A DNA stretch of 64,000 bases. Source: Rhabditophanes sp. KR3021 (lineage: Eukaryota > Nematoda > Chromadorea > Rhabditida > Alloionematidae). The notes below the pieces were generated by a model. It did no database searches and had not been told where the DNA came from. It saw nothing but the letters and a program-made list of their open reading frames with translations. A program made the position numbers and the translations under genes. Positions 1 to 13,000 of this stretch are shown piece by piece (positions within the stretch are counted from its first letter, which is position 1; every line of letters begins with the position of its first letter). Location of the stretch: contig CAUJLY010000006.1 of the NCBI GenBank assembly GCA_963281155.1, forward strand, positions 2,976,001 to 3,040,000, read 5' to 3'.

Positions 1-1076
1 GAAATGAATGCTATCGAAGGTAAAGAGAACTCAATAGTGTGTTCGGGATATGGAGCCAGTCCAATTAACGTTCAATGGAAAATTTACGAAAAAGAACAAA
101 CATACATTCTTGACAATTTCAATAATGACAAAGATATTGAAATTACGGTAAATAACACTTTAATCACAAACGGAAGTTCGTTTGAGTCTGTGTCTTCTGT
201 TCTTAGGTTTAAGAAAGTTACCAGTGCGAATGAAGCCCAATATCAATGCATCATGAGTAATCCTTATGGTCCTGTTTATAGTGGAAGAAGTATGGTTTCT
301 GTGGTTAGTATTCCGATATTCGTAGAGAGACCTCAAAGTGTGCTAGTCTCAGAAGGTGAAACTATACGCCTTAAATGTAAAGCAGATGGAATACCACCAC
401 CAATTATCAAATGGTCCAAAGGAAATGATAATTTTTTCCCGGCCGCCTTTGAAAGGAGATTACATATAGATGACGATGAAAATAGTGACAATTTTTATAT
501 TTTAAAGGCTAAAGTCAAGGATACTGGTGAATACATGTGTAATGCTGAAAATGCAGCTTCAACTTCAAAAGAAAAGGTGTTGGTTGTTGTTGTTGAACAA
601 CCAAGTAGCAATAGTTTAAATGAAACGACAATTGAAATAGAAGAAACCGATACTCTAAACATAAATTGTGTAGACAGCCAACTTGATTCCTTTGATTGGC
701 AAGAATATTTAGAAATAGAATGGATCAAAAACAATAATCTAACAATGGATCAAGTTGAGTCTACGGCACACTTTTGTATAAATGATACATTAATTGAAGA
801 TAGGGAAAATATACGTGTATAATAAGATCAAAAAATGGTGATAAGCAATATGAAAAATCGTTTTATGTTGATATTCATGAAAGATCGAACTTTAGAAGTG
901 CAATTAAACGGGAAATAAAGGCTAATGGCTCATATATAGCCATTTTTATCGGAATATTTATAGCATTCATTGTTAGTGCTATAGTGCTAGGTAAAAAATT
1001 ATTACAAAAACCTAATCAAACCAATATACCCGAAATCGGGGTAGAAGAGGAAATGACAAATATGCTGAATAAATAA
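1..1076 (+). CDS. Ig-superfamily single-pass membrane protein, 3' part, with an internal frameshift
   Basis: The reading frame enters from the left edge, so the N-terminus and any signal peptide lie outside the window. Visible are three Ig domains: Ig1 from about nt 40 (IVCSGYG ... YQCIMSN), Ig2 from about nt 310 (RLKCKADGIPPP ... GEYMCNAEN), and Ig3 from about nt 650 (NINCVDS). The first frame ends at 822, inside Ig3. Another frame, starting at the GGG run 803-805, supplies the missing end of Ig3 (GKYTCIIRSKNG), then a transmembrane helix (about nt 930-990, YIAIFIGIFIAFIVSAIVLG), a short basic-to-acidic tail and a stop at 1074-1076. One extra G would restore the Ig signature D-x-G-x-Y-x-C with exact family spacing. 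Type I membrane adhesion or receptor protein is inferred; the exact family is not identifiable. Confidence 0.7.
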
Positions 1077-2489
1077 TTTTGTTTTTATAAACATTTTAAT
1101 AAAATATAACATTTATGAAATACATTAATTTTATATTGGCAAAATTAAGAACTAGTAAACTAAACGCTTATGTACAATATAATCCTAAATTGCAATGTAG
1201 TATGTCTCCGTTTCTATATCCTATATGTAGTTTTTAAATAAAAAATGTTTCCACTGTATAATAAATTTGTATATATAACTCGTATTAGCAAGTTCGGCTT
1301 AGAAATAATGTAAAAATGAGAATCCAACGGCAATCTTTTTAAAACATAAGAAAAAGTTCTTGATTTATTGTATGTATGTATAGAATAAGATATGCTGAAG
1401 TTAAAATGGACTAGTTTTTTAAGTTCCAAAATCTACTTTGGTTAACTACACTAATTCTATTAATTGGTTTAATCACGCTAAATCTATTTTCATTGAAGTA
1501 ATAATACCAAAAAATAGAAACAAACAACGCATGGTAAATCGGCTATCCATTTTGATGTCAAAAATAAACTGATTTTTTGAACGAACTGGAAATGTAGCGA
1601 AGATAACTATTTTTCTATTTTTATGTAATTATCAATTACGATCAACACAATGCTTTCTATTATGGAAAATAAATTCGGTTTTTAATTTCAAGGATTAAAG
1701 CTGATAAAATTAAAACAATATAATTTTTGGTCGTACAATTCGAAACTCAGATATATCTGATGCCCAAGGAATCTCGTCAAACAAACTTACCAAATCTTGG
1801 AAGGTTTATTTTAAATAATGTGTATGCATATATGGCTGAGGATTTGCCTGAATTATTTTTTAAAAAATATTTTGAAGCCATTAATAATTCGGAAAACGAT
1901 TTGGTCAGAATCAAAATGGCTTTTATGAACAACTAGCATCACAAACTTCAATTAAAATATGCACGCACTTTTCAACAACAAAACATCTCATACTTAAGGG
2001 TTTATGTAACATTTTTGTATAAACACCCATGTATTTTCAAATCTTTATCTTGCATATTTACAAAAGGCAGCACTATTGATATTACCTTATCTTCTTGTTA
2101 TCTAATTCTTACTAATGTGTGTGTACTGAGTAAATTGTATACATTCACGAAATCTCAAGCATAAACAGATTTGCGTTGCTTTAGAAGATGCTATTTTCCA
2201 CAGAATGCTCTTGAAGCGATATTATGGCTTCTTTGTATCAGAATAGGTAATAAATATACTTAAAGTAATCACATGAATTGTTTACTCTTCATAATCGAAG
2301 TTAATTAGCTAAATATAATATTTTTCAATACTTTTAACCCAAAAAGTGAATTTGTTGCTCTAACATTCCCTTCATTTACCCACATCTATATTTGTTTATC
2401 ACAACTTGTCATCATATTTGGTTTCTTGGAAATTGTTTATATTATTTAAATGCGTAAAATCAAATGCTTTAAAACTAGTTTTATTTTAG
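1077..2489. other. Intergenic stretch with one isolated coding-like ORF
   Basis: AT-rich spacer between the Ig gene and rabenosyn. The only coding-like piece is an open frame at 1727-1936 (+), about 69 codons starting at TTG. It contains LPNLGRFILNNVYAY and DLPELFFKKYFEAINN and ends with TAG. A stop lies just upstream (1721) and there is no clear acceptor, although AACTCAG at about 1750 could serve. I do not recognise it; it may be a terminal exon or a gene remnant. Nothing else is evident. The rabenosyn N-terminal zinc-finger exon, if present, was not found here. Confidence 0.3.
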
Positions 2490-4040
2490 ATTTTTCTTTT
2501 GGGTTAAAATGAAGAATGTTAGTATGTCTTTGTTTCCACAAAAGGCAAACTTAGGCTATATTAAACGACACAAGAATAATTTTTTAGCTGAACGAAGTAA
2601 ATGTGTGAGTGAATCTGCTTTGGAAACCAACAGACTCATCATCAGACTGGATAAATTAATTACGAATACTCCGGATGACGTTTCAAAAAGAAAAGGTAAG
2701 TATTAGCAATATTTAATTAATATTTTCTTATTTTAGCCTTTGAAAAGGAAGTGGTTCCGTGGATTTCAGATAAGGATGTAAACAGATGCTCGGATTGCAG
2801 CAATCCGTTTAATATGACTCGACGTAAGCATCATTGCCGGCTATGTGGAAATGTGATCTGTCATAATTGCTCAAAATATTTATCTTTTGTAATTGCAAGT
2901 AAGTAAGCCTGTTCAAAACATCAAATATAACCACTTTTAGATAAATTGATTAATCCGGCGTATGCAGCAAAGCTCAATGAAGTACTAACTTCAGCAGGAA
3001 AGGATATCATGCCACAAGCAGAGCCTGAAAAGAAAAGTCTCGTCCAGTCTTTCAAACGAATGTCATCATCAGCAACCGTAGATTCATTTAACAAAGTTAG
3101 ACATAGATCTGAAAAGATATTATCTCATTTAATAAATCAAGATGACAGTGAAGTCAGCCTGTTTTCCCTTTTACAACAAGTAAGAGTTAATTAATATATT
3201 ATAAACACATGCACCTTTTAGGATGCGGAAGAAAAACTCAGAATTTGCTGTACTTGTAAAACACTATTGGACCAAAGAGATGAAGCAATGGATCAAATGG
3301 TTTCATCGCCAATTATCTCCCAAATGTACGATCAGTTGATTACGAAGCTGAAAGAAATTGCCAATTTGACTCCATCCTATCGTAGAATGGCACAATCGCT
3401 GAGTCAAGGTGAAAGTCTGTATACACTTGAAGAGGCGTCTAAGCATCGCAAAACCTTAGCTTTGAAACAAAGGGATGTTGACATTCTAAGTGGAAAAATA
3501 GAAGTTTTAGGGACAACAAGTGAGCATATGAAAATGCCTACTAACAGTGATCTTCTATTGCAGAAAAGAATTCGAATGTTTGCTGTAGCTTCTGTCCAAA
3601 ATACAATTATTGGCATGCCGACATTGCCTACAGAAAAGGAGTATCGCATTTTGCAAGAAGAATTAAGAAAAAAAGTGCTGGAAGACCTCCGAAAACGCGA
3701 GGAAGAACAAAGACTATTGAAATCCTTGCAACATTCTCATTCAAGCCATTCAATCAAGAAAGATTATAAAGAAAAAACTCCAATTTCGAATGGCACAGCA
3801 AAATTATCATCCTCCATTGATAGTGGATGGACCCCTTCACCTGGCAAATCAACATCCGCTTCCCATTTGACGGACTTGCATAAAGATTTAGACCCTCTGC
3901 AACAGCAATACTTAAATATTAAGCATTTTCTTCAACAAGCAATTGCCGATGGGCGAACCGAAGAAATGGATACCTTGTCACAAAACTTAAAACTATTCGA
4001 AACGGAAATTTTAAACAATAATCTGTTTGTGCCGAGTTAG
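2490..4040 (+). CDS. RBSN: Rabenosyn-5-like FYVE-domain endosomal protein
   Basis: Rab4/Rab5 effector that tethers and sorts early endosomes; its FYVE domain binds PI3P. Four exons: 2509-2695, 2737-2898, 2941-3179, 3222-4040 (about 468 aa from ATG 2509). Exon 2 carries the FYVE core: VVPWISDKDV (WxxD motif), the CxxC pairs and RRKHHCRLCG. Exon 4 supplies the last zinc-ligand pair (CCTCK) and then the rabenosyn family body. The C-terminus (DPLQQQYLNIKHFLQQAIAD) resembles the Rab5-binding helical hairpin. The LIIRLDKLI segment before FYVE is also family-typical. The vertebrate N-terminal C2H2 finger is absent. A strong acceptor (TTATTTTAG, ending 2489) lies 20 nt before the ATG with the frame open back to it, so either an upstream exon or a spliced leader is joined there. 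Confidence 0.9.
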
Positions 4041-4240
4041 GAAAAGGCAAAAGCGGTTATATGTATAATACCTACTTAATGACAAATCAATCAGCAAAAT
4101 ATATTAAATTAATTGTAAAAAGATTCAGGCAAGGGATTTGTTTGAAATATTTGTTAACATGAATTAATAAAATTCACTTATTACACATAGACAGTGGAAA
4201 CTTCCCACTTTTATTCGCGACTTTAGATAAAACAGGATTT

Positions 4241-4398
4241 TCAAAAACCTGGGATGTTGCGAAGAGGAAAGTAGCCCTTCACTTTAGACCCTTCTACGCC
4301 TACCTTGATTTCACTGGTTCCAGTCACTTCCTTTTCGATTCTAACGAAATGTATGGCATCGCCAACATCTTTTGAAATTGATTTGGTGTTTTTCAATT
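4241..4398 (-). CDS. Putative terminal exon of an unrecognised gene
   Basis: On the minus strand an acceptor (TACTAATATACTTTAG, a good branch-plus-acceptor pattern) is followed from 4398 by 51 codons and a TGA at 4241-4243, in phase 1. The peptide is mixed in composition and coding-like (KDVGDAIHFVRIEKEV, then VGVEGSKVKGYFPLRNIPGF). It lies between the convergent 3' ends of rabenosyn and the minus-strand Piezo copy. I found no upstream exon with a matching phase before the Piezo stop at 4864, so it could be an orphan or a remnant. Function unknown. Confidence 0.35.
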
Positions 4399-4863
4399 CT
4401 AAAGTATATTAGTAAATCCATAAATCTTTCATGTAGCTATTTTTTGTCACATGTTTATAAGTGTCAAAATAAGTTATTATGAGTTCCAAATTGATCAAAA
4501 AGAATAGTAAGCATCAATAGCAGATAAAAATGCACAAAGAGAAAGCTCATTTAGGTAGGAATAGGCTGTTTGCAAGGCAATGATAAAGAAAAGATGTTTC
4601 GAGAATGCATTCCGTTTCTGGTATATCTATAATTCGCTTGATTACCCTGATAACTTTACTTTAGATACTGTATATCTCGTAAATTTATTGACGAGATTCA
4701 AAATATATTCTCACATATTGGATGGCATACAAATTAACACCGTTTAATTATTAGGTTTATAAATGTTGCTGTTATTAGAATTCGAAAATGAATACAATTT
4801 ACTAACAATGCATCTACAAAGAATACATGTTGCTTTAAAAAATATAGTTTATATAATTATTAT

Positions 4864-7800
4864 TTAATCAGCTTTTACTTTGTAACGAGTCCATTTGATT
4901 AAAGTAGCTGGAGATCGGAAAAGGAAGATAAGTTTAGCAAACAGATCCTGCTCTAAAAGGAAGTCTTTCGCTTCGCGTACCAAATATATATCTAAGCAAA
5001 TTTTAAGAAGATAATCTGGATTTGGGATTTCTGTTATTATTACATCAATGGGAGTGTTTGTTATCATTCCTCGTATCAGACGATGCAACATCAAAACAAG
5101 TGCAATGTACATTGCAATAATTCTGTAATACAAAAGTTATTTAAGAATACAAAAATGAACAAACGTACCCTCCTGAGATATATTTGTTGATGTATGAGGG
5201 ATAAACTCTATTAACGAACACAATTAACTGAATATAAAGTAATCCATTTGATCCTTCATAAGTAGTTTTTGGTATTTGTGGCATCAAACTAAGAATTGCG
5301 TCTGTTGGTTCAGGTTGGGTAGACCAAGATGTACCAAATGAATCTGTTAATTTTTTTAATGATAGATCCATGAATGTTCGATTTGTATTTTGCTTTTCGT
5401 TTAATAAATTAAGAATATCATATGCAGGAGACAATTGCCCTTCATTTGGAACACTTAAGAATGCTGGCAATGCGTTGTGAATTGTTACATCTTCAAATGT
5501 AGTATTTGAATCTATGATATTTGTTAGATTAATTCTGGTAATCGATTCTAAAGGCATGCTAATAATAAATGTTGTTGTATGCTTAACTGGTTCGGAACCT
5601 GATGATTGCCTTGCTCTAGTTAATTCTAAGTTTATTTTGATATTTATGATGCGCGTTCCGTTTAATTGCTTGTGCAATGCTGATAAACTTTGGCTTGATA
5701 TTCTCCACATATTTTCGGATTCTGGTCGGAATAGGATGCGATGTACGTCTTCGAATGTATAGTCTTCAGAAAATGATAGAGCTGCTTTGGTTCTTGATTT
5801 GACGTATGGCTTTCCAATGCTGTCTATATTGCGGATATTACTGATAAACGCGTTATATTCTTTCGGAGTCAAATTACTTATATCAATTCCTTGAGATTCA
5901 ATTGTATATATTGGAGGAAAACCTTCGATCCCAATAGACATTTTTACACTTTCTGGAGGTAACTGAAGACCAATTGTATTCAGCAAAGCAAAGGCAAGCA
6001 AGGGACACCAAATGACAAAAATGAGAATCAAAATCATAGGAACTCCCATCAAGTACTTGACAATAGTTGCCTTTGCTACTCCCCTTGGAGCTGGATATTT
6101 ATTTTCAAAGGTTCTAGCGCATTTAAGATTGTATACAACGGCATAGTAGTTTTCCATATTAAAATAATCAAACAATGGCATCGATGTATCAGTCCACGTC
6201 CAATCTATCGCAGTTCTCATTTCATACAAGAATGGCACAGCTTGAAATATTTTGAAGCAAACCATATTAATTAGCCCATATCTATGTGTAATCAAGTTGC
6301 CGGAACACAGAACAGGGTAGCCATTTCTGATTTGCCACGCCGATATTAAAAGATAAATCCCTTTTACTATATACAAAAACATTCCAGCTTTATTTGCTCT
6401 AGCTTGATAAGTCGTAATCTTGGGCAAAAATATAAATAGCCATATATGTAAAAAGATAATAGTGACAATATGATAGGCAAATTTGCAATATTTAGCTTTC
6501 CTTAAATATAAGCCACGATCAACAACAAGCATCATTGACATTACAATCATCATCAAAACGAAAGCTAATGGAACTCGATTGGAACTAATATCACTAATGA
6601 CATTTCCAGTACTTCCATCTCCAAAATATTTGTACCCAAATACAACAATAAAGAATGCAATTACATCCATTAGAAACATAAATGGGTACAAATCTTTGAT
6701 AGATCTGAATTTTGGATGGAATAAATTCTCAAAGAATGTTCTAAGAGCATTTTTAATAAATGGTTCACTACTTGTTACAGATTCCTTATTATTTTTTTCA
6801 ACTGTTATTTGATGGTTAGAAGATTGAATGGATGTTCTATCTTCAGGTGGTAATTCAACAGTCTCAATAACTTCCACAGTCGGTAATTCAGTATTCTTAA
6901 TTTCACATTCGACATTTTCTTCCTCGTTAAAACTACTTTTCAGAAAAGTGACATTAACATTAGCTGCCTTCCAAAGTCCTAAACTCCTTAAATAATACCT
7001 ATGAAAAAATAAAGCAAAAAGTAGAAATACATCCCAGATAGCATATCCATTCATCTTAACTAATCCGGCAAATTGTAAAAATTGAGCAAACGTTGAATCA
7101 TCATCAAAGGAAGTAGCAGAAGCACTATCTTCATTTCCCATTTCACCGAATTGAACAACAAATTTAAGAATAATAACAGCTTGGGTGTAAGCAATCATGC
7201 AAATCCAAAATAATTTGGATGGTCTTGGACTAGCCAATGTTCCCCAACAAAATACCATCAATGGTAAAGGCATTGTAATTAAGCCACATTTAGCATGTGC
7301 AACAATTGCTAGTATATAACATAATATGTCCGTATAAGCACTCACACAGAAACCCGCAGCTGTTAGAAATCTACCAATTACATTTCGATCATTCCACTTT
7401 GTTAAGGCTAAATTTTCCATCTTAATTATATCACTTTCATTTCGAACGCAATATAATTTTTTCATGTCCCATTCCTTACGAATGTCACTGATACTTTTTC
7501 TGCAGTCATACAATGACACTCCAAGTTTGTTTCTTAAGGTAATCTTTTCCTGATTTAAAACATACGAAACATAACGATGTTCTCTTGTTTGACGATTTAA
7601 AAACGCAGCAACATATGCAAGACCTGTTTCTAATAGCTTTAGAATAAATCTTATTCCTGACAATCCACAGCTTTCTTCACTTTTCTTCAAACTTTCACTC
7701 TCATCTTGATCCCGTTGAATTGCTTTGTTTATTCTATCATCTTCATTCAGGATATTGTCACTTGATTTGACAGCTTTTAATGTTTTATCCAGTTGAAAAT

Positions 7801-10090
7801 TTTTATCTACCGCTAAATATGCTAACTGTGCAGGAGTAATACCCGAATCAGTACATCCCGGATCAACTTCTGGTACTCCGTCATCCGAAGCATCAAGAGA
7901 TTGCGTGATAGGATCATAATTAAACATATAATAATCGCCAGCTCTTTTGGCTAAAATTTGTTATTAATAAATCACATATTCAAAAGCAAATCATAAAAAA
8001 AACAAAGTGCGGCTTAGTTATTAACAAACCAGGACTATTGATATCGTGTTTGACTATATTAGTTGAAAGGCTACGACCATAGTGTGGCAACGGATCATCT
8101 TCATCGTTACTGTATAACTGACTAATTCGATTTAAATTAGTATGTGGGTGATTTAGATCGACTTTATGAACAAAGGTTAATTAAAAACTCTAGGACAATC
8201 AATTTGATACTTACCTTGACCGTATGTTTCAGGAGTAAAATATGAAACATCCCCGGCAGTTTGTTGTTCTTCGTATCGTTTACGGATTGTTGCTGTTCTG
8301 TTTTTGATTTCTCGCAATTTATTTATTTCACGCTCATTTTGCTCTTTCATTTGTTTTTCGATGAGCTGATTTTTTAAAACTGCTCCTCTATTGCTTGAAA
8401 CTATTTGACAACGAAAGTCAATTATGCAATATTGGAAGTAATACGAGTTCAATATTCTGAGTTGGAATATTAAAAAAGCAAAACAAAATATATCGAACCC
8501 TATCCTAGCTTCAGAAGCTGACACAGTACAACTTGGATTAATCAGTAAGTCATTATTTTGGTCATAAACACAAACAATTGAAAATATTTGCCTCAACAAA
8601 CATTGCAAGTCCGAAGAATCAGCAAAGACGCAAGCCACAAATTGAATATTTATCTTGAAGAGCATAGCTGCGATATTGTAAATTAACAAAATGTTCCACT
8701 TCATCAACGTTTTGTCATAATTCTTCATACAATATAAACTTGTGCCTTGCCAAAGCATAAAAAATGCCAGCAAAACATACCCAAGAGCAAACAAAGAAGT
8801 ACCTCCCAATCCAGCAATAAAAACAAATAGCAAACTCAACCAATGTGCATATGAAAATATTGAGCATTTCAAGTAATCAACACTAGTTGTTGTTTTTGAG
8901 ATAAAATCACGACGTGGATTGTTTTCATACAAAATGTAAGGTTTTTTTTTGTAAATAGAACTGTTATCACCGGCTGGATGAGTTGAAGATTCTTTTACAA
9001 AGACACGATGTTGACATGTTACAAGTATTAGTAAGATGAAGTCACAAATCGTATTTTCGGGTATTATTTCTTTGTTGTAATCGGCAAGGTTCAGAAATCG
9101 AAAAGCATTTGTTGCATTAAAATGACTGGTTAGATCAGGTAAATGTAACCAAGGATACTTAAAACACAGAAGTTGGGGAAGTCCAAGAGTCATTATGTAT
9201 TGAATAGGCACAATAAATGCACAAAAAGAAACAAATATTGGCCAGACATTTTTTGTTATTTCTCTGCTAACACATGTAAAAAAAATTAAGCAAACCATTA
9301 AGATAAGAGCGAGCATGTCCATTCGTTGCCAAGCTGTTACAGTCATGAAGATCATGGCAATTTCCAAGCCAAATTTATAAAATGTATAGTCTATCATGAA
9401 CTTTGAAAGATTTACTAAACTTTCATCATATGTGCGTGGATCAAAATCAAGGAAAACTAAGTTGTCTCTAGTCAATTGAAGATTATGCTTTTGACGGTGC
9501 GTTTTTTGTCTTTTGTAAACTACGTATATGGCGGACATTCCAATAAGAGAAATAATAATTCCAAACAATTGTTGTGGGTGATCCGCTGAATTCATTCCAA
9601 TCCAGGATGAGATGGTAGTATGCCTTTTGAAGGCAATTGAGCATGTAGAGTTGTTTAATTCATCATTCTCACTATTGTCAACTTCAAATACCTTCTCATA
9701 GATTGACTTTAATGATACTGATACGGATGCCAGTAACAAATAAAAGCATGTCACAAAACATAGAGCTGTCGTGAAGTAAGAGGATAAAAAAGCAACTGAG
9801 GCTATCAAGATAATTATCGTGTTAATAGCTGTAACATCGTTAGCTGCAAAAATAACTAATATCAAGAAGAGCAATTTCGTTAAATGTATTTCAGATACTC
9901 GCCATAAAATTTCCAAAGCTCCATACAAGTAACTGCTAAATGATTCATAAATGTCCGCTTTTATCTCATCACTTGAAGGTGTCAATGATGTACTTGTAAC
10001 AGCATTTGAATCACCAGACAGTTCAGACTCATTGTTGCGAATACGCATCATTTTTTTCCAAGGATCATGAAACCATGTTAAAGGAATCAT
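4864..10090 (-). CDS. PIEZO: Piezo mechanosensitive channel paralog, N-terminally truncated copy
   Basis: Three exons: 10090-8215, 7950-5169 and 5122-4864, about 1638 aa from ATG 10090. The protein aligns along its length with the plus-strand Piezo at 14.4-21.7 kb, starting at the shared FHDPW segment. It includes the pore-region motif PF-x2-E-x6-W ([13 protein letters not shown], about residue 1195), the extracellular cap region, and the C-terminal pore module ending [13 protein letters not shown]. What is missing is about 730 N-terminal residues, the distal blade repeats. No exon-sized piece of them was found in the 4.3 kb upstream. The 264-nt intron at 7951-8214 (GQ/A-KR, phase 1) has no counterpart in the plus copy; the intron before the last exon is shared (phase 2, SGG). 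The linker near nt 6800-6950 differs from the plus copy. Frames are intact, so it is likely expressed, but upstream exons elsewhere cannot be excluded. Confidence 0.85.
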
Positions 10091-13000
10091 TTTGGATGAT
10101 CTTCAAAAACCACAATAGTGTACAATAAATAAAAAATATGAATCTAAAAATTAATTTACATAACATCGATTAAATAAATTTTAAATTGATAATAAGTATA
10201 ACGAAAGTGTAAAACTATCTAAAATTGGATTATACAAATGACCTTGCAGAAAGTTTTCACATCCCTACCTGTTAATAATAATTAATAGACCGTTTAGTTG
10301 GCTATTTGCATCCATACGCATGTATATATTACTTCTATGTGAAATCAGATAAACTATAACCAAAAAATGTATCAAATATATAATGGTATAAACATTAATT
10401 CCTATGCACTCGCAAACAATTGTATTTATTAAACGCAAATTGTATCAGCAATTTAAGCTTAAATCAGACAAATGCGAGCATGTCATAGTAGTACACAAGC
10501 ATTTAATATATGTATTGCCAGTCACTTTTTAATAGAAATCAATGTATTCAGACCAAAAATTAGAAAACACTTTACATTTATTGTAATGAAGCATTTATAA
10601 TAATCATTATGTGCATCAGCTATATAGAATCCAGCAAATTATTGTCACATAAAATTATAGGACACATCAATTAACCATAATAATGATAAACAAAGACAAT
10701 GACGCTATTTTTTAGCATGTTCAAAGTTTTATCGAAAATCAGTGATACCATTATTTAGCATAATGTATACTTGTGCGATTAAAAATTGTCATCATCATGG
10801 AATAAATGATATCTAATTTACAAATATTACATTATATATAAATAATCCAAAGCATTTTGGTGGGTAGTATTCATAAATGTTGTTATCACATACATATTAC
10901 AACAAGTGGATTAAATGTATAGGTAGTTCAATTCCTTTTTTAAAAGTTACATTATAAAAATGCGAACTTCTTGTGATCTGACGATAGATACTCAACTTTC
11001 GTATATGTATTCACCTAATATTATTTTGTTTCACATAAAGACTATCACTTTTTAATTTATCTTAAATGTAGACAATATTTTCAAGTCTTGTGATCATGAT
11101 ACAGTTTTTAAAAGACAAATCATATTGTTGTTGGAATTTGTCTTGACAGGCGTTGTTGTTGATTAATTGAATCATTATTTGACTTATTGTGAATTTAAAA
11201 TACAAAATAATCTTTTTATTAGATAAGGTTGCATGCAATGCTTGATTTACAAATTATGAAAGTCTCTTTTATGGCAAGGTTGATAAAAATATATAGCACT
11301 TTAGTCAATACAACTTTTATGATGTAAAAACGAAAACACAGCAAGGCAAGTGATCTGGCAACATAGTAAAGAGAAATTTTAAATAAGTTTTAATAGATGT
11401 TTCTTCTGGTTGCACATATATTAAGACTATTTCAAGCATTAAGGCAGTCTTCGATATCAAATTAAGTAGAAGTTATTGGTATTTCTCCCACGTAGTATAT
11501 CTTCGAATCAAATGTATTTTAAGAACATTAGTTACAAAACAAAAGCAAGCAAATACGTTTAAAATGTGGTCATTTGAACAAATCATCTTATATTTCTTGA
11601 ACATCACATTTGTTTAATGTACAAATATCTGTGATTATGGTGATTTGTTGGGAATAGCATTAAGAATGTATATTCATTTAAGACTATATTTGTATTTCTC
11701 AAAACATTAAAAAAACGCTGTACGCATAAGTCCCTTTCAATATTTAGAAACATTACAATTTAAATATATAAGCATATAATCTCCCTCTAGGTATTGATAA
11801 AATAGACATATAAAAGGTGGATGGGAAGCTGGCTTTAATATTATTGTATTTTTTGTTCAAATAATTGACTTTAAAATGAAGTTTTATTTACAGTCAAAAA
11901 ATATGCCAAATCTAAGATTAACTAACTATCTTTTGATAGTATTATATGTAAATAAACAAGCCAAATTTATTGGCACCATTACTTTCTATGATCAAATGTC
12001 AAAATAAAATGGCATTTTTTTACAATTGTAAATTGAAAGTTGCTTTATAGACCCAATTATATTTTTGCAATGAAATCTAAAAATTCCGTTAAAGGTAGCG
12101 CTGATATTTTCATTACCGCTGTTGAGAAGTTAAAGTTGTGTGCATTCAGTCATTGACAGACTCTTTCCAATTGGACTTACAAGCATGCCACTTCCTTCCA
12201 GATGTCTTTGAAAAGGCGAAAGTGCTAAAAAAAACCAAGAAATACTCCCACTAATGGTAATCAGTTAGCAGGTCAAAATCAAAGAGGCAAGGAAGCCAAG
12301 CCTGAAATGACTCCACCACAGATGGATTAATACCAATATCCCCGAGAAAAATATGCTTTTAGGAATTGATTGGGTTGGTTTTTTTCTCGAATATCTTTTG
12401 TGCAAGGCAAAAATTAGAAGAAAGCATTGATAAATTTTGACTTATTAAAAATCTTGTCATAATTAATGTTTATTTTTTGGAAACTATTATCAATTTATCT
12501 AGCATTTTTAATAAATTGTAGAATATTGATAGTGATTAAAATTCGATGCTAACATTTTTTATGTATTATTAACAACTTTCAATAAATTGTTAATATAATT
12601 ATTTATCTATACCGATCCATTAAAAAGTAAATTATAGGATTTATTGTAATAGATCATGCCTGTTGCAAAACAAATAATTTTAAACGAATTATAGATATAC
12701 AAGGCTAAAAAAGTTAGTCTATGAAAAACTTATATGACCTCCTAATCAAAGGTCTTAGATGGAAGTAAAAGTTTACAGTGTGGAAGAAAGGCCAAAGAAA
12801 GATGCGTTACATGCACTTTCTTATTTGAGTATGCTTTTTTACTAAGATAGCCGCTACCTAGTATTTGTTTATGTAAATGATACTATTTTAATATATTGGC
12901 TTACTTATCTTTTATATTATGTCTATCAATTAGTTAACATGATCAAACAGATTGCAAACATATTAGAGATATTCTTTACCATCGCCATGAATTGCATTGG

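Noticed and set aside
752..803. A 52-nt intron ending GATAG as an explanation of the Ig3 frame change
   Set aside because: Phase can be made to fit, but it would delete the beta strand before the D-x-G-x-Y-x-C signature, whose spacing is perfect if one G is added instead.
4404..4640. Open frame of about 70 codons on the minus strand between Piezo and the orphan exon
   Set aside because: No ATG near its start, and the only nearby donor (CAT/GTGACA) is in the wrong phase for the orphan exon.
6483..6812. 109-codon plus-strand ORF
   Set aside because: Lies antisense inside the large conserved Piezo exon on the minus strand; a shadow frame.
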